Assembly: GCF_013334205.1 (NCBI RefSeq)
Contig: NZ_CP054424.1
Span: 1,012,001-1,076,000 of the forward strand
Length of the DNA stretch: 64,000 bases
Direction: 5' to 3'
Source of the DNA: Rhodoferax sp. BAB1
GTDB lineage: Bacteria > Pseudomonadota > Gammaproteobacteria > Burkholderiales > Burkholderiaceae_C
Each line of letters opens with the position of its first letter. Position 1 is the stretch's first letter. Shown piece by piece: positions 25,912 through 35,373 of this stretch. Below the pieces are notes generated by a model, which was not told the origin of the DNA, made no database searches, and saw only the letters and a program-made list of their open reading frames with translations. Made by a program: the position numbers and the translations under genes.

Positions 25912-26268
25912 TCAGTAGCGGTTGGTGCGGCCAGCGCCGTAACCACCACCACCGCCGCCACCGCCTTCACGACGGCCGCCGCCACCGCCGCCGAAGCCGC
26001 CGCCACCACCGGTGCGGGGTTCCATCGGACGGGCGACGTTCACGACCATGTCGCGGCCGTCAACGTTCTGGCCGTTCATGCCGCGGATGGCAGCTTCGGC
26101 TTCTGCCGGGCTGGACATTTCCACGAAGCCGAAGCCCTTGGAGCGGCCGCTGTCGCGGTCCATCATGACCTTGGCGGATTGAACCGAACCAAACTCACCG
26201 AATTTTTGCTGAAGATCGTCGTCCCGCACCGAGTAGGAGAGGTTACCGACATAAAGTTTGCTGCTCAT
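25912..26268 (-). CDS. RRM RNA-binding protein with glycine-rich tail
   Basis: This 118-residue protein has one RNA-recognition motif (RNP2 LYVGNL at residues 5-10, RNP1 KGFGFVEM at 44-51) and a C-terminal Gly/Arg tail of about 30 residues. Bacterial members of this glycine-rich RRM type bind single-stranded RNA and are often cold-induced. The gene lies downstream of the second IF-1 gene in the same direction, which fits an RNA-chaperone or cold-adaptation role. Its stop is followed by a strong terminator. Confidence 0.93.
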   Translation of the reverse strand: MSSKLYVGNLSYSVRDDDLQQKFGEFGSVQSAKVMMDRDSGRSKGFGFVEMSSPAEAEAAIRGMNGQNVDGRDMVVNVARPMEPRTGGGGGFGGGGGGRREGGGGGGGGYGAGRTNRY

Positions 26269-26345
26269 GATTGAGCCTTTCTAAAAACGCGCCGTGGGTC
26301 GCAATGCAACTTGTGACGCAGGGGAATGACCGTCCGGATGGATGG

Positions 26346-26612
26346 TCAACGAAACGTGCGCCGTGCGGGCGCGGGTGCGCCGCCGGTGCGGGGAGGGAGG
26401 TGGCGGAAGGTGATGCGGCCCTTGCCCAGGTCATAGGGCGAGAGTTCGAGCGACACCTTGTCGCCTGCCAGGATGCGGATATGGTGCTTGCGCATCTTGC
26501 CGCCGGTGTAGGCGATCAGGCTGTGGCCGTTGTCCAGCGTCACGCGAAAGCGCGAATCGGGCAGGACTTCATCAACCTTGCCTTCCATCTCGATCAGTTC
26601 TTCCTTGGCCAT
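26346..26612 (-). CDS. infA: translation initiation factor IF-1, second copy
   Basis: The 88-residue protein is an S1-fold IF-1 ([19 protein letters not shown], then [20 protein letters not shown] and [15 protein letters not shown]). It is longer than the usual 72 residues because of a basic Pro/Ala/Arg C-terminal extension. Betaproteobacteria often carry a normal infA in the ribosomal-protein operon and a second longer copy like this one; the context here (no ribosomal genes, an RRM gene downstream) supports the second copy. IF-1 occupies the ribosomal A site during initiation. Confidence 0.93.
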   Translation of the reverse strand: MAKEELIEMEGKVDEVLPDSRFRVTLDNGHSLIAYTGGKMRKHHIRILAGDKVSLELSPYDLGKGRITFRHLPPRTGGAPAPARRTFR

Positions 26613-26648
26613 GGGGGGTTCCTCGTGGTATGTGACAGTGATGTGGGG

Positions 26649-26885
26649 TCAGGCGGCGCACTGGCGCTGTTGCAGCCAGCTGTGGCCTTCGGCCACAGCG
26701 TACTGCAGGGCACCTTCGCGGGTGTCGAATTCCGGGACGAAACGGTACACGCGGTCTGAGGTGCCGCGGCCGCTGCCGCTACGGATGGACACGGATGCCG
26801 TGTACTGGCCCGACTCAGTGGTACGGGTAAGGGGTGAGACAAGGTACTTGCCCACCGAGAATGCTTTTTCTAGGGTGGTATTCAT
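26649..26885 (-). CDS. small conserved-looking protein upstream of infA2
   Basis: This 78-residue protein begins MNTTLEKAFSVGKYLVSPL and ends AVAEGHSWLQQRQCAA. It looks like a small alpha/beta soluble protein with no signal peptide or membrane helix. I do not recognise the family. It precedes the IF-1 gene by 36 bases in the same direction and probably shares its transcript. A long candidate 5' leader lies upstream, a layout common in cold-shock genes, so a stress or RNA-related role is guessed, not shown. Confidence 0.65.
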   Translation of the reverse strand: MNTTLEKAFSVGKYLVSPLTRTTESGQYTASVSIRSGSGRGTSDRVYRFVPEFDTREGALQYAVAEGHSWLQQRQCAA

Positions 26886-27272
26886 CAAAACTAAAAAGGC
26901 GCGCGTATCGTCGCGCGTACAAGGATCAGGGTCAACCGTCAGCCCAGGGGCTGGACGTTGCGGCACACGCCGCTCGGGTGTCCGGTCCAGGGATAGAAAG
27001 ACAGACCGGGGATAGGGCTCGCCGCAGAGAAGGGGAGTTTGACGACCGGGGCCGGTGAGAGCGGCCAGAGGGTGAGGCGGGCGGCTTGTAGGTGCCGCGA
27101 ACCAAGTCAGACAACAGCTGCTGCAAAGGTAAGCAAATTGCAGCAACGTGCGGATTGTACGCGGTATTGTGGAATTGTGCCGATAAATTTTTTTCAGGCG
27201 CCGCCCGGGCCTGCAAAATGGCCTCTGCGTTTCTCGGGAGCGCTCTTCCCCTGGACTCACAAGAACTCGAAC
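26886..27272. promoter_or_regulatory. 387-base divergent intergenic region with candidate long leader
   Basis: No gene is credible here. Read on the minus strand, TACAAT at 27159-27154 is a good -10 candidate, which would give a leader of about 260 bases before the small gene at 26885. No convincing -35 was found. GCGCGCGTATCGTCGCGCG near 26898 is a short GC dyad close to the start codon that could fold over the ribosome site. On the plus strand the region must hold the promoter of the diguanylate cyclase gene, which I cannot place. Confidence 0.35.
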
Positions 27273-28484
27273 ATGAGATACCTGGGCAGTACCTACATCG
27301 CCGTGGCCATCCTGGTCCTGACCTTTGTGTTGGGGCTGTATGTCGACGTGCGCAGCGAGGACATGCACGTGCGCCACTTGGGCATCAGCACGCGCCTGGA
27401 ACGCATCGTGCGGCTGGAGCAGGAGCTCACCAGCCTGCTCAGCGGTGCGGTGCTGGAAGAGAAGCTGCTGCGCGTGAGCCGTTACGACAGCGTGGACGAA
27501 CAGCTCACCACCACGGTCGGTGCCGTGGCCGAACTCAGCCGCGAACTGGAACTCTCGGGCGACATTTCCGTGCTGCTCGAACTGCAGCAGGGCCTGCGCG
27601 CCACCGAGGCGCGCTCCCTGCGCCACATGCGTGCGGGCAACTGGCGCCGGGCGCGCGCCGTGCTCTTCGAGGAAGACTACGTGCTGGCCAAGAAGATCTA
27701 CGAGATCACCACCGAATCCGTCATCAGCGCGCTAAGCGATGAGCTGGCCGAACGCGCCCGCCGGCTGGAGCAGATGCGCCAGCTGACCTACGGCCTGCGC
27801 CTGGCCGCACTGGGCCTGCTGGTCTGGGTGGGCCTGATGTTCTCGCGCCGCCTGCGCAGCGAAGTGGCCGCGCAGGCCCGCCTGCAGCAGACCATCGAAA
27901 CCGCCAACGAGCAGCTGGAGGCCAGCGTGCGTGAGCGCACGGCCGAGCTGCAGGCGGCCAACGCACAGCTGGCCGCGCTCAGCAGCACCGACGCCCTGAC
28001 CGGCCTGGCCAACCGGCGCCGCTTCGACGAGGTCTGGGCGGCCGAATGGCAGCGCGCGGCCCGTTTGGGCCTGCCGCTGGCCCTGGCCCTGATCGACGTG
28101 GACCACTTCAAGGCCTACAACGACCACTATGGCCACCAGGCGGGGGACGTCTGCCTGCGCCAGGTGGCGGCCATCCTGGCGGCCGAGGTGCGCCGCTCCG
28201 GCGAGCTGGTGGCGCGTTACGGCGGCGAGGAGTTCGTGCTCGTGCTGCCCGGCGCAACGGCGGCCGAGGCGCGGGTCGTCGCCGAGCGCATCCGCACCGC
28301 CGTCCAGGTGCGGGGCATGCCGCACGAACATTCACCGGTCGCCCCCGTGGTCACCGTCAGTATCGGCGTGGCCTCCGGCCTCGTGCAGCGCGCCGAGCAG
28401 GCCGAGGCCCTGCTGAAAGAGGCCGACGTGGCCTTGTATCTCGCCAAGGACCAGGGCCGCAACCGGGTGCTGACGGCGGCCTGA
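27273..28484 (+). CDS. membrane-bound diguanylate cyclase
   Basis: The 403-residue protein has an N-terminal helix (YIAVAILVLTFVLGLYV), a periplasmic helical sensor region of about 150 residues, a second helix (LRLAALGLLVWVGLMFS), a coiled coil and a GGDEF domain. The active site GGEEF is at about residues 317-321, so it should make cyclic di-GMP from two GTP. The inhibitory I-site has Glu in place of the usual Asp (RSGE before LVARYGGEEF), so product inhibition may be weaker. The ATG at 27273 opens the first helix; an upstream in-frame stretch is not supported. Confidence 0.9.
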   Translation: MRYLGSTYIAVAILVLTFVLGLYVDVRSEDMHVRHLGISTRLERIVRLEQELTSLLSGAVLEEKLLRVSRYDSVDEQLTTTVGAVAELSRELELSGDISVLLELQQGLRATEARSLRHMRAGNWRRARAVLFEEDYVLAKKIYEITTESVISALSDELAERARRLEQMRQLTYGLRLAALGLLVWVGLMFSRRLRSEVAAQARLQQTIETANEQLEASVRERTAELQAANAQLAALSSTDALTGLANRRRFDEVWAAEWQRAARLGLPLALALIDVDHFKAYNDHYGHQAGDVCLRQVAAILAAEVRRSGELVARYGGEEFVLVLPGATAAEARVVAERIRTAVQVRGMPHEHSPVAPVVTVSIGVASGLVQRAEQAEALLKEADVALYLAKDQGRNRVLTAA

Positions 28485-28499
28485 GGCTGTCTGCACCGC

Positions 28500-28518
28500 A
28501 GGGGCGTCAGGCCCCTTT
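28500..28518 (+). terminator. hairpin after the diguanylate cyclase gene
   Basis: AGGGGC and GCCCCT pair around GTCAG and are followed by only TT. It is a weak terminator or a processing hairpin between two same-strand c-di-GMP genes. Confidence 0.4.
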
Positions 28519-28552
28519 CCGGGGGCGGGGCGCCCCATGTACCATTGCCGCC

Positions 28553-31435
28553 ATGGGTACCGTCCGTCTCTTGCGCTGGTGTGCCGGTGTGGCCGTGCGC
28601 CGCAGCCTGCTGCTGGCCTGGCTGCTGGTTTGCGCCGCGGGCCAGGTGCAGGCCCAGGCGCCCCGGCCCGCAGCGGACAGCGGCAAGCAGGTGCTGCTGC
28701 TGCTGCAGCCCGGGTATGGCCGACCCGGCGTGGATGCCTATGTCGCCAGCTTCGTGGCCACCTGGCGGGAACAGGGCATGTCGACCGAGCGGGTCTATGT
28801 GGAGTACCTGGACCTGGCGCGCAACCCGGACCCGGCCTACCGCAAGCTCAACCGCGACCTGCTGCTGCACAAATACGCGAACCGCCCGCTGGACCTGATC
28901 GTCACCTTCCAGCAGACGCCGCTCAATTTCCTGCTCGAAGAACTGCCATCCCTGAGCCCGGCGGCGCCGGTGATCGCCTCCAACGCCACCATCAGTGCCG
29001 AGAAAGCCAGCCAGAGCGGGCGACGCTTCCTGCGCCAGGACGTCAGCTTCGACTACGCCGGCACCCTGGACATCGCCCTCAAGCTTTTTCCGGCCACCCG
29101 CAAGGTGCTGGTGCTGGGCGGCACGGGTGTGCCGGACCTGGCGGCGCGTCGCGAACTGGAGGCCCTGGCGCCGCGCTGGCAGGGGCGGCTGCAGTTCGAC
29201 TACACCAATGAGCTGAGCTACGAGCAGATCCTGCAGCGCCTGGCCCAGCTCCCGGCCGGCACCATCGTGCTGCGCACCACCTTCAACCGCGACGCCGCCG
29301 GCCAGACCTTCAGCTCGGCCGATGTCGGCGTGGCGTTCTCGCGCGTGACCAGCGTGCCCACCTTCTACCTGTTCGACACCAAGTTCGGTGTCGAGTCCAG
29401 CGTGGGCGGCATGATGTACGCCATCGGCACCGAGGGCGAGCGCGCCGCGCGCCTGGGCCATGACATCGTGTTGGGCCGGCTGCAGCTCCAGGAAGCCGTC
29501 ACCCCGCTGCCCAGCCGCAGCGTGCCCATGTTCGACTGGGCGCAACTGCAGCGCTGGGGCGCCGACACCTCGGCCCTGCCGCCCGACAGCGTCATCATCC
29601 ACCGCCCGCGCAGCCTGTACGAGGAGCACCGCAATGTGGTGCTGGCCACCGGCGCCGCGCTGCTCGTGCTGTCGGGCATGGTGGTGACCCTGACCCTGCA
29701 GAACCGGCGCCGCCGCCTGGCCGAACAGCAGGCCCTGGAGAGCGAGGCCAGCGTCAAGATGCTGGTGGAGAACGCGCCCGAGGCCATCGTCGTGTACGAC
29801 CTGGACTCGGGCCTGTGCGTGGACGCCAACCGCAAGGCGGAACTGCTGTTTGCCTGCCCGCGTGCCGACATCCTGCGCTCCGACCTCATGCGTTTCTTCG
29901 CGCCGGATGCGGTCCAGCCTGACGGGATGTCGGTGCAGCGCTTCCTCGACACCATCCTCGCCACCCTGCCGCGCGGGCAGCACGTGGTGCAGGAGTGCCG
30001 CGTGCGCCCGGTGACGGGCGGCGCTGACGTGCTGTGCGAGATGAACCTGCTGCAGATGCCCTCGGACCGGCGCCGGCAGCTGCGCGTGAGCTTCGTCGAC
30101 ATCACCGAGCGCCGCGAGAACGAGGCGCGCATCCACCGCCTGGCCTTCTACGACCCCATGACGGACCTGCCCAACCGGCGCCTGCTGATGGACCGGCTGG
30201 CCGTGGCCCTGCACACCGCGCAGCGCTCGGGCGCCTGCACCGCCGTTCTGTTCCTGGACCTGGACCACTTCAAGAACGTCAACGATGCCAGCGGCCACGC
30301 CGTGGGCGATGCCCTGCTGCAGCGGGTGGCCGAACGCCTGCGCAGCCTGCTGCGCGAGCAGGACACGGTGGCGCGCATCGGCGGCGATGAATTCGTCATC
30401 CTGCTGCCCCATGTGGGCAGCGACACCCACGAGGCCGGCCTGGTGGCGCTGGGCGTGGCCGAGAAGATCCGCAAGGCCCTGCAGCAGCCGGTGGAGCTGG
30501 AGCGCCAGGTCTATGCCTCGGGCTGCAGTATCGGCGTGACCCTGCTCACGCCGATGAGCCGCTCGGTGGACGACCTGCTGCGCGAGGCCGATACGGCCAT
30601 GTACCGCGCCAAGGCCTCTGGCCGCAATGCCATCGCCTTCTACGAGCCGGCCATGCACGCCGAGGTGCAGGAGCGGCTGGCGCTGGAATTCGACCTCAAG
30701 CATGCCATCGACCTGGACCAGCTCGCCATGCACCTGCAGACCCAGGTCGATGTGGCCGGCCTGCCCTGCGGCGCCGAGCTGCTGCTGCGCTGGAAGCACC
30801 CCGTGCGCGGTTTCGTGTCGCCGGCGCAGTTCATCCCCCTGGCCGAGTCCACCGGCCTGATCCTGGAGCTGGGGCACTGGGTGCTGGTCCAGGGCTGCCG
30901 CATGCTGGTCATGCTGACGCAGGCCGGGCACACCATGCCCCTGTCCATCAACATCAGCCCGCGCCAGCTGCGCGAGGCGGATTTCGTGGCGCAGGTGCGT
31001 CGTGTGCTGGCCGATACCGGGGCTCCCGCGGACCGGCTCATCTTCGAGGTGACCGAAGGCCATCTGGTGGAAAACGTCGAGACCATGCTGGCACGCATGC
31101 GCGAGCTGGCGGACTTGGGCATCCGCTTTTCCATCGACGACTTCGGCACCGGCTACTCCAGCCTGGCCTATCTGAACCGCATGCCGCTGTACGAGCTCAA
31201 GATCGACCGCAGCTTCGTGCAGGGCCTGCCCGATGATGCACACGCGCGCGGCATCGTCGAGACCGTGCTGTCCATCGCGCGCAACTTCTCATTGCACGTG
31301 GTGGCCGAAGGCGTGGAAACCCGGGCCCAGGCCGACTACCTGCGCAACAGCGGCTGTCCCAGCCTGCAGGGTTACCTGTACGCACGGCCGGTGCCGCTGC
31401 AGGACTGGCTGGCGCAGCAGCAGACCCAGGCCTGA
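28553..31435 (+). CDS. substrate-binding-protein/PAS/GGDEF/EAL sensor
   Basis: This 960-residue protein has a signal peptide (LLLAWLLVCAAGQVQA), a periplasmic ABC-type substrate-binding-like domain of about 320 residues, a helix near 361-381 (ATGAALLVLSGMVVTLTL), a PAS domain, GGDEF (RIGGDEF from residue 609) and EAL. The EAL signature reads GAELLLRW (Glu742) in place of GAEALLRW; the catalytic Glu and DDFGTGYSSL remain, so phosphodiesterase activity is still possible. It should sense a periplasmic ligand and adjust c-di-GMP. There is no ribosome site; TACCAT ends seven bases before the ATG. It converges on hppD. Confidence 0.9.
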   Translation: MGTVRLLRWCAGVAVRRSLLLAWLLVCAAGQVQAQAPRPAADSGKQVLLLLQPGYGRPGVDAYVASFVATWREQGMSTERVYVEYLDLARNPDPAYRKLNRDLLLHKYANRPLDLIVTFQQTPLNFLLEELPSLSPAAPVIASNATISAEKASQSGRRFLRQDVSFDYAGTLDIALKLFPATRKVLVLGGTGVPDLAARRELEALAPRWQGRLQFDYTNELSYEQILQRLAQLPAGTIVLRTTFNRDAAGQTFSSADVGVAFSRVTSVPTFYLFDTKFGVESSVGGMMYAIGTEGERAARLGHDIVLGRLQLQEAVTPLPSRSVPMFDWAQLQRWGADTSALPPDSVIIHRPRSLYEEHRNVVLATGAALLVLSGMVVTLTLQNRRRRLAEQQALESEASVKMLVENAPEAIVVYDLDSGLCVDANRKAELLFACPRADILRSDLMRFFAPDAVQPDGMSVQRFLDTILATLPRGQHVVQECRVRPVTGGADVLCEMNLLQMPSDRRRQLRVSFVDITERRENEARIHRLAFYDPMTDLPNRRLLMDRLAVALHTAQRSGACTAVLFLDLDHFKNVNDASGHAVGDALLQRVAERLRSLLREQDTVARIGGDEFVILLPHVGSDTHEAGLVALGVAEKIRKALQQPVELERQVYASGCSIGVTLLTPMSRSVDDLLREADTAMYRAKASGRNAIAFYEPAMHAEVQERLALEFDLKHAIDLDQLAMHLQTQVDVAGLPCGAELLLRWKHPVRGFVSPAQFIPLAESTGLILELGHWVLVQGCRMLVMLTQAGHTMPLSINISPRQLREADFVAQVRRVLADTGAPADRLIFEVTEGHLVENVETMLARMRELADLGIRFSIDDFGTGYSSLAYLNRMPLYELKIDRSFVQGLPDDAHARGIVETVLSIARNFSLHVVAEGVETRAQADYLRNSGCPSLQGYLYARPVPLQDWLAQQQTQA

Positions 31436-31444
31436 ACCCCGCGT

Positions 31445-32524
31445 TCAGCCCCCCACCTTCAGCGCGCCGCGGCGGATCTGGTCGCGCTCCAGGCTCTCGA
31501 ACAGGGCCTTGAAGTTGCCTTCGCCGAAGCCTTCGTCGGCCTTGCGCTGGATGAACTCGAAGAACACCGGGCCCAGCAGCGTCTCGGAAAAGATCTGCAG
31601 CAGCAGGCGCGGCTTGCCGTCCCTGGTGGAGCCGTCCAGCAAAATGCCGCGTGCCTGCAGTTCAGGCACCGGTTCGCCGTGGCCGGGCAGGCGCTCGGCC
31701 AGCATGTCGTAGTAGATGTCGTTGGGCGCCGTCATCAGCGGAATGCCGGCCATCTGCAGCGCGTCCACGCTCTCCAGCAGGTTGTCCGTCAGCAGGGCGA
31801 TGTGCTGGATGCCCTCGCCGCTGAACTTCATCAGGTACTCCTCGATCTGCCCCGTGCCGCGGCCCGACTCCTCGTTGAGCGGAATGCGGATCAGCCCGTC
31901 GGGTGCCGTCATGGCGCGGCTGGTCAGGCCCGTGTACTCGCCCTGGATGTCGAAATAGCGGATCTCGCGGAAGTTGAAGATGCGCTCGTAGAAGGCGCCC
32001 CAGAAGGCCATGCGGCCGCGGTAGACGTTGTGCGTCAGGTGGTCGATCACCTTGAAGCCGTGGCCGCGCGGGTGCCGGTCCACGCCCTCGATGAACTCGA
32101 AGTCGATGTCGTAGATGCTCTTGCCGTCCTCGAAGCGGTCGATCAGGTAGAGCGGCGCACCGCCGATGCCCTTGATCGCCGGCAGGCGCAGTTCCATGGG
32201 GCCGGTGGGTACCTCCACCGGCTGCGCGCCCAGTTCCAGCGCACGGGCGTAGGCCTTATGGGAGTCGCGCACGCGAAAGGCCATGGCGCAGGCGCTGGGG
32301 CCATGCTCGGCGGCAAAGTAGCCGGCCAGGCTGCGCGGTTCACGGTTCACGATGAAGTTGATGTGGCCCTGACGGTAGAGCAGCACGTCCTTGCTGCGGT
32401 GGCGCGCCACCAGGGAGAAGCCCATCTTCTCGAACAGGGGCTCCAGGGTGTTGGGGGCGGGCGAGGCGAATTCCACGAACTCGAAGCCGCACAGGCCCAT
32501 GGGGTTGTCGAACAGATCAGCCAT
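31445..32524 (-). CDS. hppD: 4-hydroxyphenylpyruvate dioxygenase
   Basis: The 359-residue enzyme converts 4-hydroxyphenylpyruvate to homogentisate in tyrosine breakdown. The three iron ligands lie in [10 protein letters not shown] (first His), [11 protein letters not shown] (second His) and FFEFIQRK (Glu), and the N- and C-terminal vicinal-oxygen-chelate halves are complete. GGAG lies upstream of the ATG. No homogentisate dioxygenase or fumarylacetoacetase gene is nearby. The 221-base gap upstream holds its promoter; I recognise no gene there. Confidence 0.95.
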   Translation of the reverse strand: MADLFDNPMGLCGFEFVEFASPAPNTLEPLFEKMGFSLVARHRSKDVLLYRQGHINFIVNREPRSLAGYFAAEHGPSACAMAFRVRDSHKAYARALELGAQPVEVPTGPMELRLPAIKGIGGAPLYLIDRFEDGKSIYDIDFEFIEGVDRHPRGHGFKVIDHLTHNVYRGRMAFWGAFYERIFNFREIRYFDIQGEYTGLTSRAMTAPDGLIRIPLNEESGRGTGQIEEYLMKFSGEGIQHIALLTDNLLESVDALQMAGIPLMTAPNDIYYDMLAERLPGHGEPVPELQARGILLDGSTRDGKPRLLLQIFSETLLGPVFFEFIQRKADEGFGEGNFKALFESLERDQIRRGALKVGG

Positions 32525-32745
32525 GAGAGGTCTCCAGAAAAATGATCAGCCAGCGTGCCGGAGCACGCCACGTGGGTGTTCAGCCGCGAGCCGGAGGCGC
32601 GCAGGGCCGTCCGCGCGTGCTGCGCGCGAGGTGTTGGCCGAAGATCAGGAACTGGATGGACATGGGTCGTCTTGCTGGAGGCAAGGTTAACCCATGCACG
32701 CGCCCTGCGCCAGCGGCGGGGCTGGCGAGGCGCGGGGAGCGGGTC

Positions 32746-33471
32746 TCAGCTGCAGCCGCAAGCCGTGCCGCAGCCCTGCGCCGGCTGCGGCGTCTCGAAC
32801 TGCGGGAACAGCAAGTTGTTCTCCAGGTGGATGTGGTTGATCAGGTCTTCGCTGAGCTGGGCGATGCCGGCGTAGAGCGCGCGCCAGGTGTTGCAGGCGC
32901 TAGCCGGAGGCGTGGCGTCGTGGGTCAGGGCGGCCAGGCGCTCCAGGGCCTCGCCGTGGTCGGTGTGCTCGTGCCGCATCATCGTGATGGGGTTCACCAC
33001 AAAGGCATTGCCGCCGGCCTTGAGCATGGGGAACAGCACCTGCTCCTCCTTCATCATGTGCGAGAGCAGCTCCTGTTCCATGTGTTCCAGGAAATCGGCC
33101 AGGCCGCGGGGCACGTCCGGGCTCTCGCGGTGCACGGCTTCCACCCGGCGCGCCATGCGGATCAGCTCGGGCAGCTGGGCACGGTGCACCTCGTGGTAAC
33201 GCGCAAGGATGTGGTCGATCAGCGCCGCAGGTTCCTGCGCCTCGGGCAGGGCGCGCGGGCGCTGCAGCGTGCCCAGCTCTTCCAGCAGCGCGGGCAGGTT
33301 CAGGTTCCTGTCGTTCGCCGCCTGGCGCAGGCTGATCTGGCCGCCGCAGCAGAAGTCCAGCTTGAGCCGGCGAAAGACGGCGGTGGCGCCGGGCAGCTGC
33401 ACGGCGATCTGGCCGATGGCCTGGTCGGCGCTCAGCGTATCGGGGGCGGTGGTTTCCAGTCGGGCATTCAT
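32746..33471 (-). CDS. ytfE: di-iron iron-sulfur-cluster repair protein (RIC family)
   Basis: The 241-residue protein has the RIC/ScdA N-terminal motif (LDFCCGG) and a hemerythrin-like di-iron domain with histidines in RYHEVHRAQL, EAVHRES, HMEQELLSHMMKEE, MRHEHTDHGE and NHIHLENNLLFP. It repairs iron-sulfur clusters after nitrosative or oxidative damage and may deliver NO or iron. The C-terminal GCGTACGCS is a cysteine-rich extra. The ATG at 33471 is chosen because AGGAG lies eight bases upstream; a GTG at 33480 sits directly on that site. An FNR-like sequence lies 58-71 bases upstream. Confidence 0.92.
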   Translation of the reverse strand: MNARLETTAPDTLSADQAIGQIAVQLPGATAVFRRLKLDFCCGGQISLRQAANDRNLNLPALLEELGTLQRPRALPEAQEPAALIDHILARYHEVHRAQLPELIRMARRVEAVHRESPDVPRGLADFLEHMEQELLSHMMKEEQVLFPMLKAGGNAFVVNPITMMRHEHTDHGEALERLAALTHDATPPASACNTWRALYAGIAQLSEDLINHIHLENNLLFPQFETPQPAQGCGTACGCS

Positions 33472-33528
33472 CTTGTTCACTCCTGTGTTGCGATGGAGTG
33501 ATTAGAGAGAGACGCGAATAACCCTTTT

Positions 33529-33542
33529 TTGATTTGGCGCAA
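33529..33542 (-). promoter_or_regulatory. candidate FNR/Dnr-type binding site upstream of ytfE
   Basis: The minus strand reads TTGCG-CCAA-ATCAA, matching the FNR/CRP-family pattern TTGAT-N4-ATCAA at eight of ten positions. It lies 58-71 bases upstream of the ytfE ATG. Oxygen- or NO-responsive FNR-family regulators control ytfE-type genes in other bacteria. No such regulator gene lies in this window, so the site is inferred. Confidence 0.4.
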
Positions 33543-33596
33543 GCTCGCACCAATCGGTGACGATGCCCCTGGAAACCGCAAGGGCATGCAGGGTTT

Positions 33597-35009
33597 TCAG
33601 GTGCCCGGTCGCAGCATTTCCTCGGCCCGCACCCAGCGGTCGAAGTCCTCTGCGCTCACCTCGCCCAGCGCCAGCGCCGCCTCGCGCAGCGTGCAACCGT
33701 CGAGGTGTGCGCGCTTGGCGATGGCCGCGGCGCGGTCGTAGCCTATGTGCGGCGCCAGGGCCGTCACCAGCATCAGCGAGCTGTCCAGCAGGGCCTGGAT
33801 GCGTTCGCGCCGGGCTTCGATGCCTTGCACGCAGAACGAGTCGAAGCTGGCCATGCCGTCGGCCAGCAGGCGGATGCTCTGCAGCAGGTTGTGGGCGATG
33901 AGCGGCTTGTAGACATTGAGCTCGAAATTGCCCGAGGCCCCGCCGATGCCGATGGCCACGTCGTTGCCCATGACCTGGCAGCACAGCATGGTGAGCGCCT
34001 CGCACTGTGTGGGGTTCACCTTGCCCGGCATGATGGAGCTGCCCGGCTCGTTTTCCGGGATGCTGATCTCGCCCAGGCCCGCGCGCGGGCCCGAGGCCAG
34101 CCAGCGCACGTCGTTGGCGATCTTCATCAGCGCCACCGCCAGTGTCTTGAGGGCGCCGTGCATGGCCACCAGGCCGTCGTGCGCAGCCAGCGCGGCGAAC
34201 TTGTTTGAAGCGCTGGTGAAGGGCAGCTGCGCGCCGCGCGCCAGCTCGGCTGCCACCCGCGCGCCGAACTCGGGGTGGGTGTTCAGGCCCGTGCCCACGG
34301 CCGTGCCGCCGATGGCCAGCGGGTAGAGCGCGGCCAGCGTGGCGCTGATGTGGGCCCTGGCCTGCGCCAGCTGCGCTGCGTAGCCCGAGAATTCGTCGCC
34401 CAGCGTCAGCGGCGTGGCGTCCTGCAGGTGGGTGCGGCCTATCTTCACGATGCCGGCAAAGGCTGCGGCCTTGGCCGCCAGCGTCTCGTGCAGGCCCGTC
34501 AGCGCCGGCAGCAGCGCCACGGTGATGCTGTGCGCCGCGGCCAGGTGCATGGCCGTGGGGAAGACGTCGTTGGACGACTGGCCCAGGTTCACGTCGTCGT
34601 TCGGGTGCACCACGCGGCCGGCGCCGCGCGGGCCGCCCAGCAGCTCGGAGGCCCGGTTGGCCAGCACCTCGTTGAGGTTCATATTGCTCTGCGTGCCCGA
34701 GCCGGTCTGCCAGACCGAGAGCGGAAACTCGGCGTTGTGCTCGCCGTCCAGCACCTCTTCGGCCGCGCTGGCGATGGCCATGGCCTTCTCGGGCGCCAGC
34801 AGGGCCAGCTCCAGGTTCACACGGGCGCAGGCCAGCTTGACCATGGCCAGCGCCTGCACGATCTCCAGCGGCATGCGCTCGGTGGAGATGGCGAAGAAGG
34901 CCAGCGAGCGCTGTGTCTGCGCGCCCCAGAGCCGCTCGGCGGGCACCTCGATGGGGCCGAAGCTGTCGCGCTCCGTGCGTGTAGGGGGAGGGGGTGTGCT
35001 GAGGGACAT
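33597..35009 (-). CDS. fumC: class II fumarate hydratase
   Basis: The 470-residue protein is the iron-independent homotetrameric fumarase, which hydrates fumarate to malate in the TCA cycle. The signature [11 protein letters not shown] is present, as are GSGTQSNMN and [19 protein letters not shown]. Length is typical for FumC. The N-terminal [20 protein letters not shown] is a short extension. It ends about 126 bases before ytfE in the same direction and diverges from the DUF2789 gene. Confidence 0.96.
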   Translation of the reverse strand: MSLSTPPPPTRTERDSFGPIEVPAERLWGAQTQRSLAFFAISTERMPLEIVQALAMVKLACARVNLELALLAPEKAMAIASAAEEVLDGEHNAEFPLSVWQTGSGTQSNMNLNEVLANRASELLGGPRGAGRVVHPNDDVNLGQSSNDVFPTAMHLAAAHSITVALLPALTGLHETLAAKAAAFAGIVKIGRTHLQDATPLTLGDEFSGYAAQLAQARAHISATLAALYPLAIGGTAVGTGLNTHPEFGARVAAELARGAQLPFTSASNKFAALAAHDGLVAMHGALKTLAVALMKIANDVRWLASGPRAGLGEISIPENEPGSSIMPGKVNPTQCEALTMLCCQVMGNDVAIGIGGASGNFELNVYKPLIAHNLLQSIRLLADGMASFDSFCVQGIEARRERIQALLDSSLMLVTALAPHIGYDRAAAIAKRAHLDGCTLREAALALGEVSAEDFDRWVRAEEMLRPGT

Positions 35010-35130
35010 GATGATGCTCCCGTGCTGCGGTGGGTCATTCCACTGCAGCCATTGTGCGCCGCGCCAGATGCGGGTTCAATACCGCTTGTGCCCCCGGCAC
35101 CGCCGGGCCCGGCCGGAAAGGAAGCTCGCC

Positions 35131-35373
35131 ATGTCACCCCACTACCACCAGTTCTGCGAACTGTTCGCCCAGCTGGGCCTGCCCGCTGACGTGCCCAGCA
35201 TCGCCGCCTTCATCCAGAGCCATTCGCCCTTGCCCCCCGCCACCCGGCTGGAAGAGGCTCCCTTCTGGACGCCGCCGCAGGCCGCACTGTTGCGCGAGAA
35301 CCTGCAGGAAGATGCCGACTGGGCCGAGCTGGTGGACCAGCTCAACCTGGCGCTGCGCGAGCCCGCACGCTGA
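35131..35373 (+). CDS. DUF2789 family protein
   Basis: This 80-residue protein matches the DUF2789 family: FAQLGLPADVPSIAAFIQSH, then EAPFWTPPQAALLRENL and EDADWAELVDQLNLALR. It is small, acidic and cytosolic with no known function. AAGGAAG lies upstream of the ATG. It diverges from fumC across 121 bases. Confidence 0.85.
   Translation: MSPHYHQFCELFAQLGLPADVPSIAAFIQSHSPLPPATRLEEAPFWTPPQAALLRENLQEDADWAELVDQLNLALREPAR

Noticed and set aside
32580..32663. 27-codon minus-strand ORF upstream of hppD
   Set aside because: No ribosome site, no recognisable sequence and high GC chance content; kept only as part of the hppD upstream region.
33472..33480. GTG start for the RIC protein
   Set aside because: AGGAG overlaps it directly, so the ATG nine bases later is the correctly spaced start.
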